This document shows positions 27,057 to 59,400 of a stretch of 64,000 nt of DNA, in pieces. The position numbers were made by a program, and so were the translations under genes. Below the pieces are notes generated by a model. It worked only from the letters and a program-made list of their open reading frames with translations, did not search any database and had not been told where the DNA came from. The stretch is taken from positions 9,255,501-9,319,500 of the forward strand of contig NC_059393.1 in assembly GCF_019703515.2 (NCBI RefSeq). The letters run 5' to 3'. The first letter of the stretch is position 1; every line of letters starts with the position of its first letter. The stretch comes from Myxocyprinus asiaticus. Lineage: Eukaryota > Chordata > Actinopteri > Cypriniformes > Catostomidae.

Positions 27057-28635
27057 CAGGTGCATCTCAATAAATTAGAATGTCGTGGAAAAGTTCATTT
27101 ATTTCAGTAATTCAACTCAAATTGTGAAACTCGTGTATTAAATAAATTCAACGCACACAGACTGAAGTAGTTTAAGTCTTTGGTTCTTTTAATTGTGATG
27201 ATTTTGGCTCACATTTAACAAAAACCCACCAATTCATTATCTCAAAAAATTAGAATATGGTGACATGCCAATCAGCTAATCAACTCAAAACACCTGCAAA
27301 GGTTTCCTGAGCCTTCAAAATGGTCTCTCAGTTTGGTTCACTAGGCTACACAATCATGGGGAAGACTGCTGATCTGACAGTTGTCCAGAAGACAATCATT
27401 GACACCCTTCACAAGGAGGGTAAGCCACAAACATTCATTGCCAAAGAAGCTGGCTGTTCACAGAGTGCTGTATCCAAGCATGTTAACAGAAAGTTGAGTG
27501 GAAGGAAAAAGTGTTGAAGAAAAAGATGCACAACCAACCGAGAGAACCGCAGCCTTATGATTGTCCAGCAAAATCGATTCAAGAATTTGGGTGAACTTCA
27601 CAAGGAATGGACTGAGGCTGGGGTCAAGGCATCAAGAGCCACCACACACAGACATGTCAAGGAATTTGGCTACAGTTGTCGTATTCCTCTTGTTAAGCCA
27701 CTCCTGAACCACAGACAACGTCAGAGGCGTCTTACCTGGGCTAAGGAGAAGAAGAACTGGACTGTTGCCCAGTGTTCCAAAGTCCTCTTTTCAGATGAGA
27801 GCAAGTTTTGTATTTCATTTGGAAACCAAGGTCCTAGAGTCTGGAGGAAGGGTGGAGAAGCTCATAGCAAGTTGCTTGAAGTCCAGTGTTAAGTTTCCAC
27901 AGTCTGTGATGATTTGGGGTGCAGTGTCATTTGCTGGTGTTGGTCCATTGTGTTTTTTGAAAAGCAAAGTCACTGCACCCGTTTACCAAGAAATTTTGGA
28001 GCACTTCATGCTTCCTTCTGCTGACCAGCTTTTTAAAGATGCTGATTTCATTTTCCAGCAGGATTTGGCACCTGCCCACACTGCCAAAAGCACCAAAAGT
28101 TGGTTAAATGACCATGGTGTTGGTGTGCTTGACTGGCCAGCAAACTCACCTTACCTGAACCCCATAGAGAATCTATGGGGTATTGTCAAGAGGAAAATGA
28201 GAAACAAGAGACCAAAAAATGCAGATGAGCTGAAGGCCACTGTCAAAGAAACCTGGGCTTCCATACCACCACAGCAGTGCCACAAACTGATCACCTCCAT
28301 GCCACGCCGAATTGAGGCAGTAATTAAAGCAAAAGGAGCCCCTACCAAGTATTGAGTACATATACAGTAAATGAACATACTTTCCAGAAGGCCAACAATT
28401 CACTAAAAATGTTTTTTTTATTGGTCTTATGATGTATTCTAATTTGTTGAGATAGTGAATTGGTGGGTTTTTGTTAAATGTGAGCCAAAATCATCACAAT
28501 TAAAAGAACCAAAGACTTAAACTACTTCAGTCTGTGTGCATTGAATTTATTTAATACACGAGTTTCACAATTTGAGTTGAATTACTGAAATAAATGAACT
28601 TTTCCACGACATTCTAATTTATTGAGATGCACCTG
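27057..28635 (+). mobile_element. Young Tc1-like transposon with ~210-bp terminal inverted repeats
   Basis: Flanked by TA, starting CAGGTGCATCTCAATAAATT and ending with its reverse complement. By eye the two ~210-bp arms differ at only about three positions, so the insertion is recent. It carries one transposase gene with few lesions. Confidence 0.97.
27356..28355 (+). pseudogene. Tc1-like DD34E transposase, nearly intact
   Basis: The frame opens MGKTADLTVVQKTIIDTL at 27356 (an in-frame ATG at 27320 is also open) and has a helix-turn-helix (AGCSQSAVSKHVNRKL). The catalytic triad regions are all present: LFSDESKF, IFQQDLAPAHTA and NPIENLWG. Only two disabling changes are seen: an in-frame TGA at 27515-27517, most likely a G-to-T change in a GGA codon, and a 2-nt loss near 27868 that shifts the frame until the end (KAKGAPTKY stop). 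The host strand is plus, the same as PLA2G6. Confidence 0.95.
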
Positions 28636-28883
28636 TATGTAGGTAAATATTGCTTTTTTTTTATCACTGTACTGTGGAAAAACTGGAAAACATAAATTAA
28701 TTATCTTTAACTAGATTTTTATTTCATTAAACATTTTGAATATGCTTGGCTGCAATGGCTGATAGAATGAATTTAAAATTATAATTTAAAATCAATTTTA
28801 TGTAATTTAAGCAAATATGTTAGAAATTGGGGCCCCGGGCTGGTCCGTTGCTTGGGGCCTCAGAAATCGTAAACCCGCCCCAG

Positions 28884-30174
28884 AAAATGATTGACAGGCA
28901 GAGACCATTTCTAATTGGTTAAAAGTGGTGGGCCGTTCCCCTGACACACACACACACACGAGCGCACACACGAGCTCACACACGCCTATTTATATCTCGC
29001 TGATGGAAGGGCCATTTTATTTGTGGTGCTTTAAAAAAAAAAAAACGCTTAAAGCATATTTAAATAAAGCATAGATTTATTATATTAAAAGTTTTGAAAC
29101 TCTTCGCCCCAATAGAGCCCTTATTAAACATTAAATGAATCCTAAATGGATAATTTTTCCTCGTCAAAAACGTCCCCTCACCCTCATTAGCGAAAAAAAA
29201 AAAAAAAAAATCGTCGCAACACGTGTGCTGATTGGCTCTCGCGCCTGTCAATCAAGCTTATCCAAGGTTGGTTGTGATGCAATGATTGTTGATGTCCTGT
29301 CAAAAGTCCCCGATCTGCTGAGTCTGAACACCGATAACGTACTGGAGAATGATTTAACGGAAAGGTAAGGAGATTAAATGGAGGAATTAGACATAATATG
29401 TGATTAAGAGGCTTTGTAATTCAACTGGAATGAACGCATAGATGAGTCATTATGATTAAAATGAGTGTTGCTGACTGTTCTTGGTGGCTCTTATCAAAGT
29501 CGCGGGCACGGATGACAGTCGCCCATGGTTGTTTTTGACTGTTTGACGAATTGGTGGTACTGTTTCCAGAAAGAAAAGTGTTGGTTTACGTCAGTTGCGT
29601 CGTGGTTGCGAGAATCGTACGATTAACATGCGACCAATAAAATGCTAACATCTTAAAGGTGACACTTTCGGTTTTGAGATGAGTGAGTTGTGGACGCTTC
29701 TAACAACCCTTTTCATACATCTTAATCAAACCAGTCAAATATTGAACATGCACAGCCAATGCAAAGGTTACTGGGGGTGGCTATGGTTGCAATTGTTGTG
29801 AACAATAATATTGCATGTTCTTCCGTGGGCCACTGACTTGCAGCAACAGTTTGATCAAGTTTGATCATTGATGTTCTGAAACTCACATCAATGACTCACA
29901 TTGACAGATTATACTCCAGAACTGCAGTCTGCATCTGTGATCAAGCTCCATGTTAGTCCCAGGTTCATATCTTACATGCTGATGATGTGTCAGGCATTTG
30001 TTATATTTTCAGATACGCAAGTTCTTGATGTATGCTGATAAGCCATGTTATCTGCTAGGATCAATGGAAATTTCTATAGTGTATGTACACTCCTTATCTG
30101 GTGTTCCAGACCTGAAAAGTCATGGAAATTCATTGGTCAAAAGGTGTCCTCTTCACTTCTGTCTCTTCCCCTAG
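28884..30174. other. Region upstream of the first PLA2G6 coding exon
   Basis: It contains a CA/CGCACACA-rich tract (28943-28984), poly-A runs, the candidate promoter/leader exon at 29200-29364, and intron sequence up to the acceptor at 30171-30174. No other gene was seen. Confidence 0.5.
29200..29364 (+). promoter_or_regulatory. pla2g6: Candidate PLA2G6 promoter and 5' leader exon
   Basis: CACGTG at about 29220, an inverted CCAAT box (GATTGGCT, ~29230) and CpGs precede a stretch that ends in a strong donor AAAG|GTAAGG at 29364/29365. This fits a non-coding first exon spliced to the acceptor at 30174 (CCCCTAG|GTCACCATG). The transcription start is not visible. Confidence 0.4.
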
Positions 30175-30180
30175 GTCACC

Positions 30181-49244
<19,064 letters not shown>

Positions 49245-50300
49245 CAGCTCAAACACTGAAAGAGATGAGTGGAAGCTTGAGTGGTTTAATATGCATAATT
49301 AGTGTATCTAATATAAATAATGTGTTTGTTTACATTGGTGTATATACCGCTTAAATCAGGGTTTATTACATATTTAACTAATTTAAGTTAAAGGAAAGAT
49401 GAAGTATATGTTAAAATCTTTAAATATCTAAATATCTACTGATTGTGTGTATGTGTCATATACAACAAATTGAACCAAGTTCAGAGTATAATTTCATGGA
49501 AACTAACACTATGTTCTGATATTTAAAGCAAGGTACACCACTGCAAATCATTTCATATTTCATCATTTTTATGGATACTTAAAGGCTCAGTAAATATGTT
49601 TGTAATTGCACTGTTCAAGGTGACCTTTACAGGAAGTGCTTATTTGTTGCTTCCTATAAACAGGTATTTTACTCCTGGAAATCTCACTTGTATATTTATC
49701 AGTTATCTAATTCTAACATGTGTCTATACTTGAGTCTTGTTACATTTATAGAGTAACTGAAAGTAACTTAAGTTTGTTTTCCGGAAAATTTCTGGTACAT
49801 GCGTTGTGCGCAAGTATGATTTTAAGAATTTACCAAACTGCAGGTGAAATACGGCATTTGTGTGCATTGTCTTGTATGTCTTTTGCTATTTTAAGGAAAA
49901 GCCTTGTTTTGCATTGAAATTTTGTGTTACAATCTGTCATGTGTAGCATCATGCTTATACTTGAACACTTTAAAGCTGCAACTGATAATAGATCCATCAA
50001 TGGCTTAGAAATGTTACTGGTAGAAGATATTGAGATTTTTTACAATGAAGACATGTCAAGTATAAACTGAATACCTTCTACAATTTTTCATTAGCCTTTT
50101 TATATTGATAATATATTTACCTTCTGTTTGTCTGTTAAGACTGACTTTATCATGTGTTGTTAACTTGATATTTGGCCTACAAATCTGTTGTTTAGAGACC
50201 AAAGTGACCATTTATTTGATTCCTACCCATAACTTGCTGCTGTGGCACTGATTTAAAACATTTTCTGACATGAAGTGATTATAAACCTTGAAAAAATAAA
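49245..50300 (+). other. pla2g6: PLA2G6 3' UTR and poly(A) signal
   Basis: It runs from the TGA at 49242-49244 to AATAAA at 50295-50300, the first clear signal downstream in a suitable context (TTGAAAAAATAAAGAGG). No coding frame or repeat is seen inside. Cleavage is expected about 15-25 nt past the signal. Confidence 0.6.
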
Positions 50301-50938
50301 GAGGAAAATAATGATTCTAACTGGGGTTCTGTTTAAAAGTAAAATCACTTTTTTTTTTTTTTTTATTCTTCTAAAAAAAAAAAGAAGAGTGAAATAACCA
50401 ATCTAGTAATTCAAAGTAGTACATCAAAAACAAAAAAAATTATATTTAATAAAATATATTTGTTGTAAATATATTTTATATATATATATATATATGTATA
50501 AGTAATATTTTATAAGTAATATTTAAATTAATTTCTTCACATTTTCTTATCTTCCATTAAGATTTCTGGACCCAAAACCTTCTACAAATATAAGTTATAT
50601 GTAATAGCTGAAGTTTCATAAGTTTGATCTAAAAACTTAATTTATCATTTTAACAGAAGAGTAAACATGGTAAATATCCATTAGATAAGAATGTTTGGAA
50701 AATATATGAACAAAATGAAGTACTGTACATTTTTAATATGAAGCCTTGGATTGTTACTGTCTAACCAGCAACTATGAGATATTTTACATGGTTGTAATGA
50801 CATGGTTCTGGTCATGGAGTGTCTCATTAAGGCAGGTCAGTGGTGTAAGCAGGTGAAGCGACTTTACAGCTGTTCTCTCAGTTAAAGTGTGTATCTCCTG
50901 CCCACCTGTCAGACGGCGGCCCTTCTCTACATTCTGTC
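50301..50938. other. Short intergenic gap between PLA2G6 and BAIAP2L2
   Basis: AT-rich, with poly-T and AT tracts (50350-50375, 50475-50500). The BAIAP2L2 promoter must lie here or just downstream. No TATA box stands out with confidence. Confidence 0.45.
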
Positions 50939-51160
50939 ATGAAAAGAATAAATAATTCAAGACTCCTGCCCGTATCGAATTTGGACTCCTCAATCTCCTC
51001 TCACTCGCTCTCTCGGCCTGTAACAGACGTTAACGAAGATCTGAAAAAACCCATAGATAAGGACAGTGTGCCATCACACACAGACACCGTGTTTGGCACC
51101 TCAGCAACAGGCACTAAGGAAAAAAAGCTTTGTGAAAAGTGAAAGCTTTCTCTATCACAG
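50939..51160 (+). other. baiap2l2: BAIAP2L2 5' leader exon with a 67-codon upstream ORF
   Basis: A strong donor CACAG|GTATGT at 51160/51161 pairs with the acceptor AACAG at 51264, seven nt before the BAIAP2L2 ATG, so this is most likely a spliced 5' UTR exon whose left edge is unknown. It holds an ATG-to-TGA ORF of 67 codons (50939-51142; starts MKRINNSRLLPVSNLDSS) that ends 18 nt before the donor. I do not recognise the peptide; it is Ser/Lys-rich and hydrophilic. Confidence 0.45.
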
Positions 51161-51271
51161 GTATGTATCAACCAAACCACTACTTTAATGTTTCTCAGTT
51201 AATGTACATTTAGCTCTATAATGAATGTTACATGCTCATACATGCTTTGTGTGTTTTTGAACAGAAGCAGG

Positions 51272-54200
51272 ATGTCTGGTGCTAACAGTGACCTTCTACA
51301 TAGATCAACCCTGAGTGTTTATTATGTGAGTCTTTTATTCTCAAATCGATTTAATGTATTTCTATAGCGCTTTTAGCGATACATATCGTTCAAAGCAGCT
51401 TTACATAGTGCCTGTTAATCTTGTTGAAGCTATGATCAAATCAGAATGCTCATAAATTATTCATATTTGTTGTAGACTTTATTACAGCCAGTCATATACA
51501 GTATTATAGCTATTTGGAATACTTGATTGTGATTGGTTAGTTCTGGTATTCTGTGGTCAAATGTTTTATGTAGAATGACTGCTAAATTGTCCTGGACAAT
51601 CAAATTCCTTTATTCCAGCAGCCACACTAATTCCTTTAAGTTTTAAAACTCCTTTTCCAGTTTCCTAGCATCATGACATTGGGAGCGCTTTCGAAAGTCT
51701 CCATTTTCGGTGGAGAAACGTTTGAGAGTGGATGAGTGGCATAAACGTAGCGAAATTAATGCACAAGTAAGTTCATCAACATCCAGTATGCTTCATTTGA
51801 AAAAGTATTAATTTCGCTACGTTTATGACGCTTATCCATGCTAAAACATTGTTTTCCTCCACCAAAAAAGAAGCGTTTAGAAAATGCTCGCCATTACCAC
51901 ATGCTTTGGACAACGATATCATTTGGAAACTGGAAACGTATTAATTTCAATACGTTTATGCCTCTTATCCACACTAGAATGGTGTTTTCCTCTACTGAAA
52001 ATGGATCATTTCAATATGATCTTATTACCACAAACTTTGGACAGTGACATCTTTTTAAACTATAAACTGAGTTTTCAAACGAAAATGGATTAGTGCAGAT
52101 GTGGTTTTAAACTAATCTACAAGTAAGTTAGACCATGTCCAAACTAATGCATTTTCATTTGAAAACACGTTAATTTCGCTATGTTTAGGCCAAGGGCATG
52201 GCCAGGAAATTACTTTTGGGTGGGCCTCAATAAAAAAAGTCAAAGAATAATCAGTACAATTCTGTGTGGGCCTGGGTCTAATTTGGGTGGGTCCAGGCCC
52301 ACCCCGGCCCACCCTTGGTTATGCATCTTGAAAATTGGGCGCTTTAAAAACACTCTCCATTACAGCATTCTATAGCCAACAATATCGTTAGGAAACTGAA
52401 AACTGAGTTTTTGAACGAAAATGGATTAGCTTGGATGTGGTCTTAAACTAATCTACAAGAAAGTTAGACCATATCCACTAGCTATGTTTCCATCAAAGTT
52501 TTTTTATGCGCATTTTGGGATAAAAAATACGCATTAAAATTGTATACGTTTGCTTGAGGATGCTCTTTTACTGCATATTTTGGACAACAATATCATTAGG
52601 AAAGTGAAAACTTTTCAAACGAAAATGGATTAGTGTGGATTTGGTCTTCAACTAATCTACAAATAAGTTAGACCATGTCCACACTAGTATGTTTTCATTT
52701 GAAAACATACATTTTGCCATGATTATGCCATTCCACTGTAGAACAGCATTTTCCTCCACCGAAAATGGAGCGTTTCAAAAACGCTCTCCATTACCACACT
52801 GAACAACGATGTTGATAAAAAAAAAAATTAAAAAAATTTGAGTTTTCAAACTAAAATGGATTAGTGTGGATGTGGCCTTAATGAAATAACTTCAACTCAA
52901 TATCAATATTTTATGTCTGTTTATTTATTTATTTATTTGGTAAGTAACTATTGAATAAGAGGGATAATGTGCAGTCAGCCTATCATTATTGCAAAATAAA
53001 CCCCTTCAGGGTTATACAAGACCCCTCAGCATCCTGAATAGCCTTTTTGGGGTTTATTGTGCTATATTAACTGCCTGACTATATATTTTGTAATACCCCA
53101 GCATGGATATTGACAGTTTAATGTTGTTTGGGATTTTTCAGAACCTCATGGATCAGTTTAATCCCGGTTTGCAAAAGCTGGTTACTTTAGGAAACAGTTA
53201 TATCAAGGCTTTTCAAGGTGAGCATATTTTTTTTTCACAGTTAGACACTTAAATGTAAAACAACTTTAAATTAAAATTTGTGTGGTGAAATACTTCAAAA
53301 TATTTATCGAATAACAGACATACCCTGCTGAAACTTAAAAAAGCTTTAACCAACCTAAAGTGGTTAGCTGGTCTTCCAGTCTGGACAACAGTGTTGAGGT
53401 GTAATCTGATTACATAGTAGTACTGTAATATAGAACAAAAAGTAACACACAAAGCACATTTTGAATTCTTGCAGTCAGATTACAGTTACGGACTTTCAAT
53501 TAAGGGTAATTACTTTTAAGTAAATTACTTGGGTTACTTTCTCTAGAATATTTTTTTAAATTTATAATACATTTAAAATATGAATTTATATGTACGTTTG
53601 TGTTTCTGTGACAGCTGAAGGGTGTGCGACAATGAACAAGTAGGAAATACAGACAATATTTTGAAGTCGTTGAGCAGAAAAACAAAGATGTTTATCTGAA
53701 AACTGTTTTAGAAAGTTACGTAATTAATAATGTGATTACTGATTACTTCATCGGAAAAGTAAAGTAATCTGATTACAATTTTTAGAGACTTAATTTGTAT
53801 TGGATTTCTTTTTTGGGTAACTTACTCAAGTGGTCAGGCTGATCTGTTTGGATGGTTTTAGAGAGGGTTTTATTTTGGTACTATAGTTTACTGATCTGTC
53901 TGGGAAAACGGCTAAACCAACTTAAACAAGCGAAGATAACCGAACCACCTTAGGCTGGTTTCAGCTGTTTTAAGCAGGGAACGTTTCAAGCTATTTCTGT
54001 AATTTAAGCTATATTTGTGTGTGTCTGTGTGTATCAAAGCCTTGGCACTGACGAGTGAGGCCTACTTCAGTTTTCTTGCTAAAATGGGTGAGCAAGCTCT
54101 CAACACATTGTCGTCCAGACCACTTGGTAAGATTGAAAATGTGTGTGTTTTTCTGTGTTTGTGTCTCTAAGCAATGCCACCTGGAAAGACTGTGTGACAT

Positions 54201-56386
54201 GATGTCTTTTGAGTCTTAATCTGTCTTTTCTGGCTCTATCAGAGGTTGTTGGATCTTCAGACATTAGATGTTTCAGCAAACGGTGTCCAGTGGCAGATGC
54301 TTCCTCGCTCTGTCATAAAACACAAGATTTGGCTCACCGACGCTCTCGGCTCAGTGCCCGCATAATGAGTTTTCGTTACTGGTGTTCGCACAGAACGCTG
54401 TAACAGTGAAGCATGCCAAAACAAAACTTTAAGAGGCTTGTAAATGGAAGAGCATGAATTAGATAATGTTATAGCTTTGATGATCTTTTATATGTTATTA
54501 AAATGTTATTATTATGTAATTGTAATGTTACTATCAGGCAATACAACCTGTATGTGAAAAGACAGGTTTGTGTATGTGTGTGTTTGTATGCGAGAGAGAG
54601 ATTAGGTTGCAATGTGAGCGTTGAGACTTAAATTATAGATGCACGGTCTCATTCTCTCACCCCTCTAAATTCATTATTTCACTTTAGCACATTACTCACA
54701 CGATTACAATGCACTTATTGATGTGTACACTAACAAAAAAGGTACCTTGTTTTTGGTCTAGGTCATGAGTTAATCGCAGGTTTTAAAAAAAAAAAATTAT
54801 GTATTACAGGTTTTTTTTATTTTTTTTATAAAGAATTTCTTCAATTTCAGGCACTTTTATGTCCAAGGGGTTGATTTGTATTCAAACAAACAGGATTTTT
54901 GATAAAAGCATCAGCTGAATGACAACTTGATTGCATACATACTACACATTAATATGAACGTGAACATGGTATTTAACATTTAATTACAAAACAGGTAAAA
55001 AAGATAATGTATTACAAGTGTAATATCAGTGTTACGTGCATTGAACACCATAGTAAACAAATATGGGTCATATACGACCCGCATATGCATTGTAATTGTA
55101 AGCGTAATGATGCAAACTCTCTTATAATAAAATAAAAAAAAAAAACGTTAACTGAATGTTAAAAAAGTCACTTCACATGATAAAAGACATTTTAACTAAG
55201 GAAAACTTGGAGTGTCAGATGAAAAGATAATTTAATGTAAATACTAAACGCTGGGTCATTTTTTTACCCACAAATGCTTTCTAGGCTTAAACTATGAAAA
55301 CAGATTATAAAAATACAAATTATTACATGTTTTAAACTATGATGATCTAAATAAACCATTTCAATATTTATTGTGTGAAAAGTATTATAATATTTTCAAA
55401 AAATGTAGACTGTCCCACAGTTGTGGCGTCATTTCCACCACACCAAAAAAAAAGTATAGTTGGTGTACTAGTTTACCAAGTCAACAAAAGTGTCAGTGAA
55501 GAACATACTTGAGATGAACAAGTGATGTTTGAAGAACACTAAGAAAATTTACGATAAAAATCAGTTGTGATCAGAATAGTTTTATTGGACGTCAATAATG
55601 CAAACAGTGTGAGAATATTATTTAATTGTGTATTTAGGATACATAAAATGTTAGCTATCTATGGCAAGACAAAGGAGTCTTTTTATTTCTCAAATTATGC
55701 CATTTGCCATTATGCAATTTTATTTAAAAAACATAAAAAATCGAATTTTGTATCAGCGTCATTTCCACCACTGAATTCTATTAAACACAATTCAAAATTT
55801 GAGATGTGCTGGAAATGACACTGTGGTGGGAATTTCATAACTTTCATAAAAATGACAGAAATCTGCTGTGATGCATGTACACACACTGGGCTTTATTTTC
55901 ATGAGCACGCAAAGCGCAGTGCTACACTTAGCACCCATTTTCAGCATGAAAATTTTCATGAGAATGCTAATTCTAAGCGTAATTTACGTGCCAGCGCAAA
56001 GTGCAAGTGGCCGTGGGTGAGAAATCGGTTATTGCTCTAAGACGTTTCAGAACCACGTCTGTTTTCAGCGCAAAGTTTAAACTCAGTTCCTGCATTTGGA
56101 GATTCCACCAGCAGGTGCTAATAAAGTTCATGTCCAAACTCTGAAAATATAGTGAAACATCAAATTTTGTCCCTGATAATCAGAGTTGTAGCATTTTATG
56201 AAACAAAATTTATGAGATTTGTGTTAAACAATCTATAGGTCATGGTTTATTTTTCAATTATTATTATTATGTTTAAATTTACAATAATTTTTATGATCTA
56301 ATTTGTATTAGTATTTTTCCACCTGTTGTCATAGAGTGATTTTTAAGTCAGTGGAAGTCAAATGTTTGGATTTGGTATGTGTGTTT

Positions 56387-56425
<39 letters not shown>

Positions 56426-59400
56426 TTTTTTTTTGGACCACTTCATTGTTTTGATTATATTTTTGTTTAATTTGAAGTTAGAAATGTTTTTGGTCTAATT
56501 TTTCTAATTAATCAACTGTTAGAAATGAAGTACGTGCTGATACAATCACATTTAATACTAGCCATGATTTGTGCGTCAGTAGATGAAAATGGTTAATAGT
56601 ACTTACATTCCTTATAATTTAACGGAGCATACATCCAAATCCTAACGAGAATCACGTTTTCCATGCGCATAAAAGGAGCGTGTCACTGTCATAATATTCC
56701 TGACATTTTACAAGGACGCAGTTAATGCACAAAAGAACAGAAGTCTTATTTCTATTCTAATTAATTGCATACCGCCCATTTATACTAGCAAATACTTTTG
56801 AATGTGCTGTCTTTGTTTATATCGCTTGTGCTTGAGGGAATGGACTATATAATAGGACGCAGATGCTACAATAACCAGAGAAAAACCTCAGTATTAAATC
56901 ACACTTGACCTAGCCCATTAGTGCTTTGCACGTGCAAATTAGCCAAACCCACTTGTGTCTAGACTTAGTGCATGCTTGCACGAAAATACCAAAACTTCAT
57001 GGCCATGCCCATTGGCTTTGCGTGTATGACTTATGGTATAGCGCTAGTGCTTTTAAAATAGTGCCTACTGTTGGACATTGTTAGTAGACAAATAAAAAAA
57101 CTAGTGAGTGTGAAAACTGTTTTATCAAGACTTTACTTTCTAGACATCCAGAGTGCTAAAAGTGCCAGAATAAAAAAAATAATAATAATAATAAGAAAAA
57201 TAAAAATAAATAAATTATAAGATTAATGATAAATTGTCAACTACATAATTTTGAATTAATTTTCAAATTAAAAAGAATTGGGGCCTGGGTAGCTCAGCGA
57301 GGTTTGACACTGACTACCACCCCTGGAGTCGCGAGTTCGAATCCAGGGCATGCTGAGTGACTCCAGTGAGGTCTCCTAGGCAACCAAATTGGCCCGGTTG
57401 CTAGGGAGGATAGAGTCACATGGGGTAACCTCCATGTGGTCGCGATTAGTGGTTCTCGCTCTCAATGGGGCTTGTGCGAAGTTGTGCGTGGATCGCTGAG
57501 AGTAGCATGAGCCTCCACATGCTGTGAGTCTCCGGTGTCATGCACAACGAGTCACGTGATAAAATGTGCGGATTGATGGTCTCAGAAGCGGAGGCAACTG
57601 AGACTTGTCCTCCGCCACCCGGATTGAGGTGAGTAACCGCGCCACCACGAGGACCTACTAAGTAGTGGGAATTGGGCATTCCAAATTGGGAGAAAAGGGG
57701 ATAAAATTAAAAAAATAAATTAAATTAAATGAAAAATAATTATTAGCTGTTCGACTGAATTATTTAATTTATATTTTATGCATATGTGTTGTGCAATAAA
57801 TCAAATATACTCATTAGATGACGTTTTTCTAAACTCTAAATGCCTTAATACTGCTGTTAATCTATTAGTTTGTTACGGTCCACCTGCATTAACTGACTCA
57901 ACCGATTGAGCAAACATAACATTCTGCCATTGATCCCAATGATAATAACACTCTCTCCCAAACCCAGTCTTCCATTTCTGAGCCTATTAATTATGCATCC
58001 ATAATCAATTATTTAATTAATCTATTTGTGTGTTTCCTAGGTGATGTGCTGATTGAGATATCAGAGACGCAGCAGAAGCTGACAGCTGAGGTGGAGGGCG
58101 TGGTGGGTTCAGATCATTCTTTCTAATACAATTCATGAGCCTTCCAGCACTTTATGCTCAAGCTATAAAGAAATGCACCTTCATACAGTATTGATACCAT
58201 TAGCTGACAATGTCTTAACAGGACTACAGCTTACAGCTTAAACATAGACACCATTTGTGGTTTGCTGTCAATTACCATTGAAAATCATTTCGACTCATAC
58301 CACTGTTTGTAAAAATGAACAAAAGTACTTACATTTTTTATTCAGTAATAAAAATAGTTTTATTTGATCTGTAAAGTTGACTAAATCACCATTTGAAGTT
58401 ATGAGTTGTTACGTCACATCCCTTTCTAGTATCCTTGCCGGTTTTGTGCGAAAGTTAAGGAGTTTACTCCTTTACACGGTCATGACCTGAGTTGAAAGAT
58501 TAGATTAGGTGCCTATAGCTCAAATGATAGAGCATGGCGCTAATAGTAACAAACAAAGTCATGGGATTTTAATCCTAAAAAACATGCATGCTGATAAAAT
58601 GTATACCTTGAAGTTGCTGTAAGCGTCTCTCTCTCTCTCTCTTGTTTTTATCTGTTTGCTGGTTCTGTTCCAGTTTCGCTGGTTCCATGTGGAGGTTCTG
58701 CAGGCCATGGACAAGAATGTGAAGCTAGATGAGGAGTACATTGAAGTGGGTCTGGATGTGTGTGGTTGTGGGTTGTATATGTTTGTTTAGAGGAGTGTAT
58801 GGACATGTATTCGCTGATATATTGCATATGTGTATGTTTGTAGGGAAGCCGTAGGGTGTATGAATTGGAGGTGAGGAATCAGGCTGCAGCACTGGAGAGA
58901 CAGTTGAGACGTGGAGCTTTCAGAGACTCGCTGGTAATGCCACAACTGCATCTGTGTGTGCTAGTTTGCATTGATGTTATTGTGGTTTTGTAAAACACTG
59001 TCCCCTGTGCCATCAAACTTATTTACCATTGTCTTCAATGTTTCGTCCACTTGAAGTATTTCAATCACCAGTAACTTGCTGATACTGTAAAGCAATTGTT
59101 TTGTAGTAGGCTGATAAATTGCAGACTTAGTTTTGGCATCAGAAATGTCAGAAATGTTCATTTTAAAGGGATCTGTAATCATTATGTTGGCTTGACGAAG
59201 CCAACAAACTGTTATCCTACAGACTTTGTCTGGGGTGTTTCCAAAATTCCTAAACCAGGACCAATATTATCAATTGTAACTCCTCCGACAGCTTTCAAGT
59301 TACACCCACCAAACTAGGCACAGACCTTCAGACTGTTCTGACTTGCATTGCTATATCTTTACTAACTGACCGGAATAATGTTTTTCACACAGCAGATGAT

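Larger units (their letters stand above)
26773..28883. mobile_element. Repeat with CAGGGGCGGACTGG end, interrupted by a Tc1 element
   Basis: The left end CAGGGGCGGACTGGCCATC pairs with AAACCCGCCCCAG at the right end. Removing the Tc1 insertion at 27057-28635 leaves about 530 bp of GC-rich ends around an AT-rich middle. Confidence 0.5.

Noticed and set aside
55888..57060. Possible 1.17-kb transposon with GGGCTTTATTTTCATGAGCA end in BAIAP2L2 intron 3
   Set aside because: The right end pairs only weakly with the left and no transposase or target duplication is clear, so it was not listed as an element.
57280..57360. tRNA gene suggested by A and B boxes
   Set aside because: The boxes belong to the head of a SINE with a long non-tRNA body and A-rich tail, and a second copy occurs at 59719-60118; no proper cloverleaf was seen.
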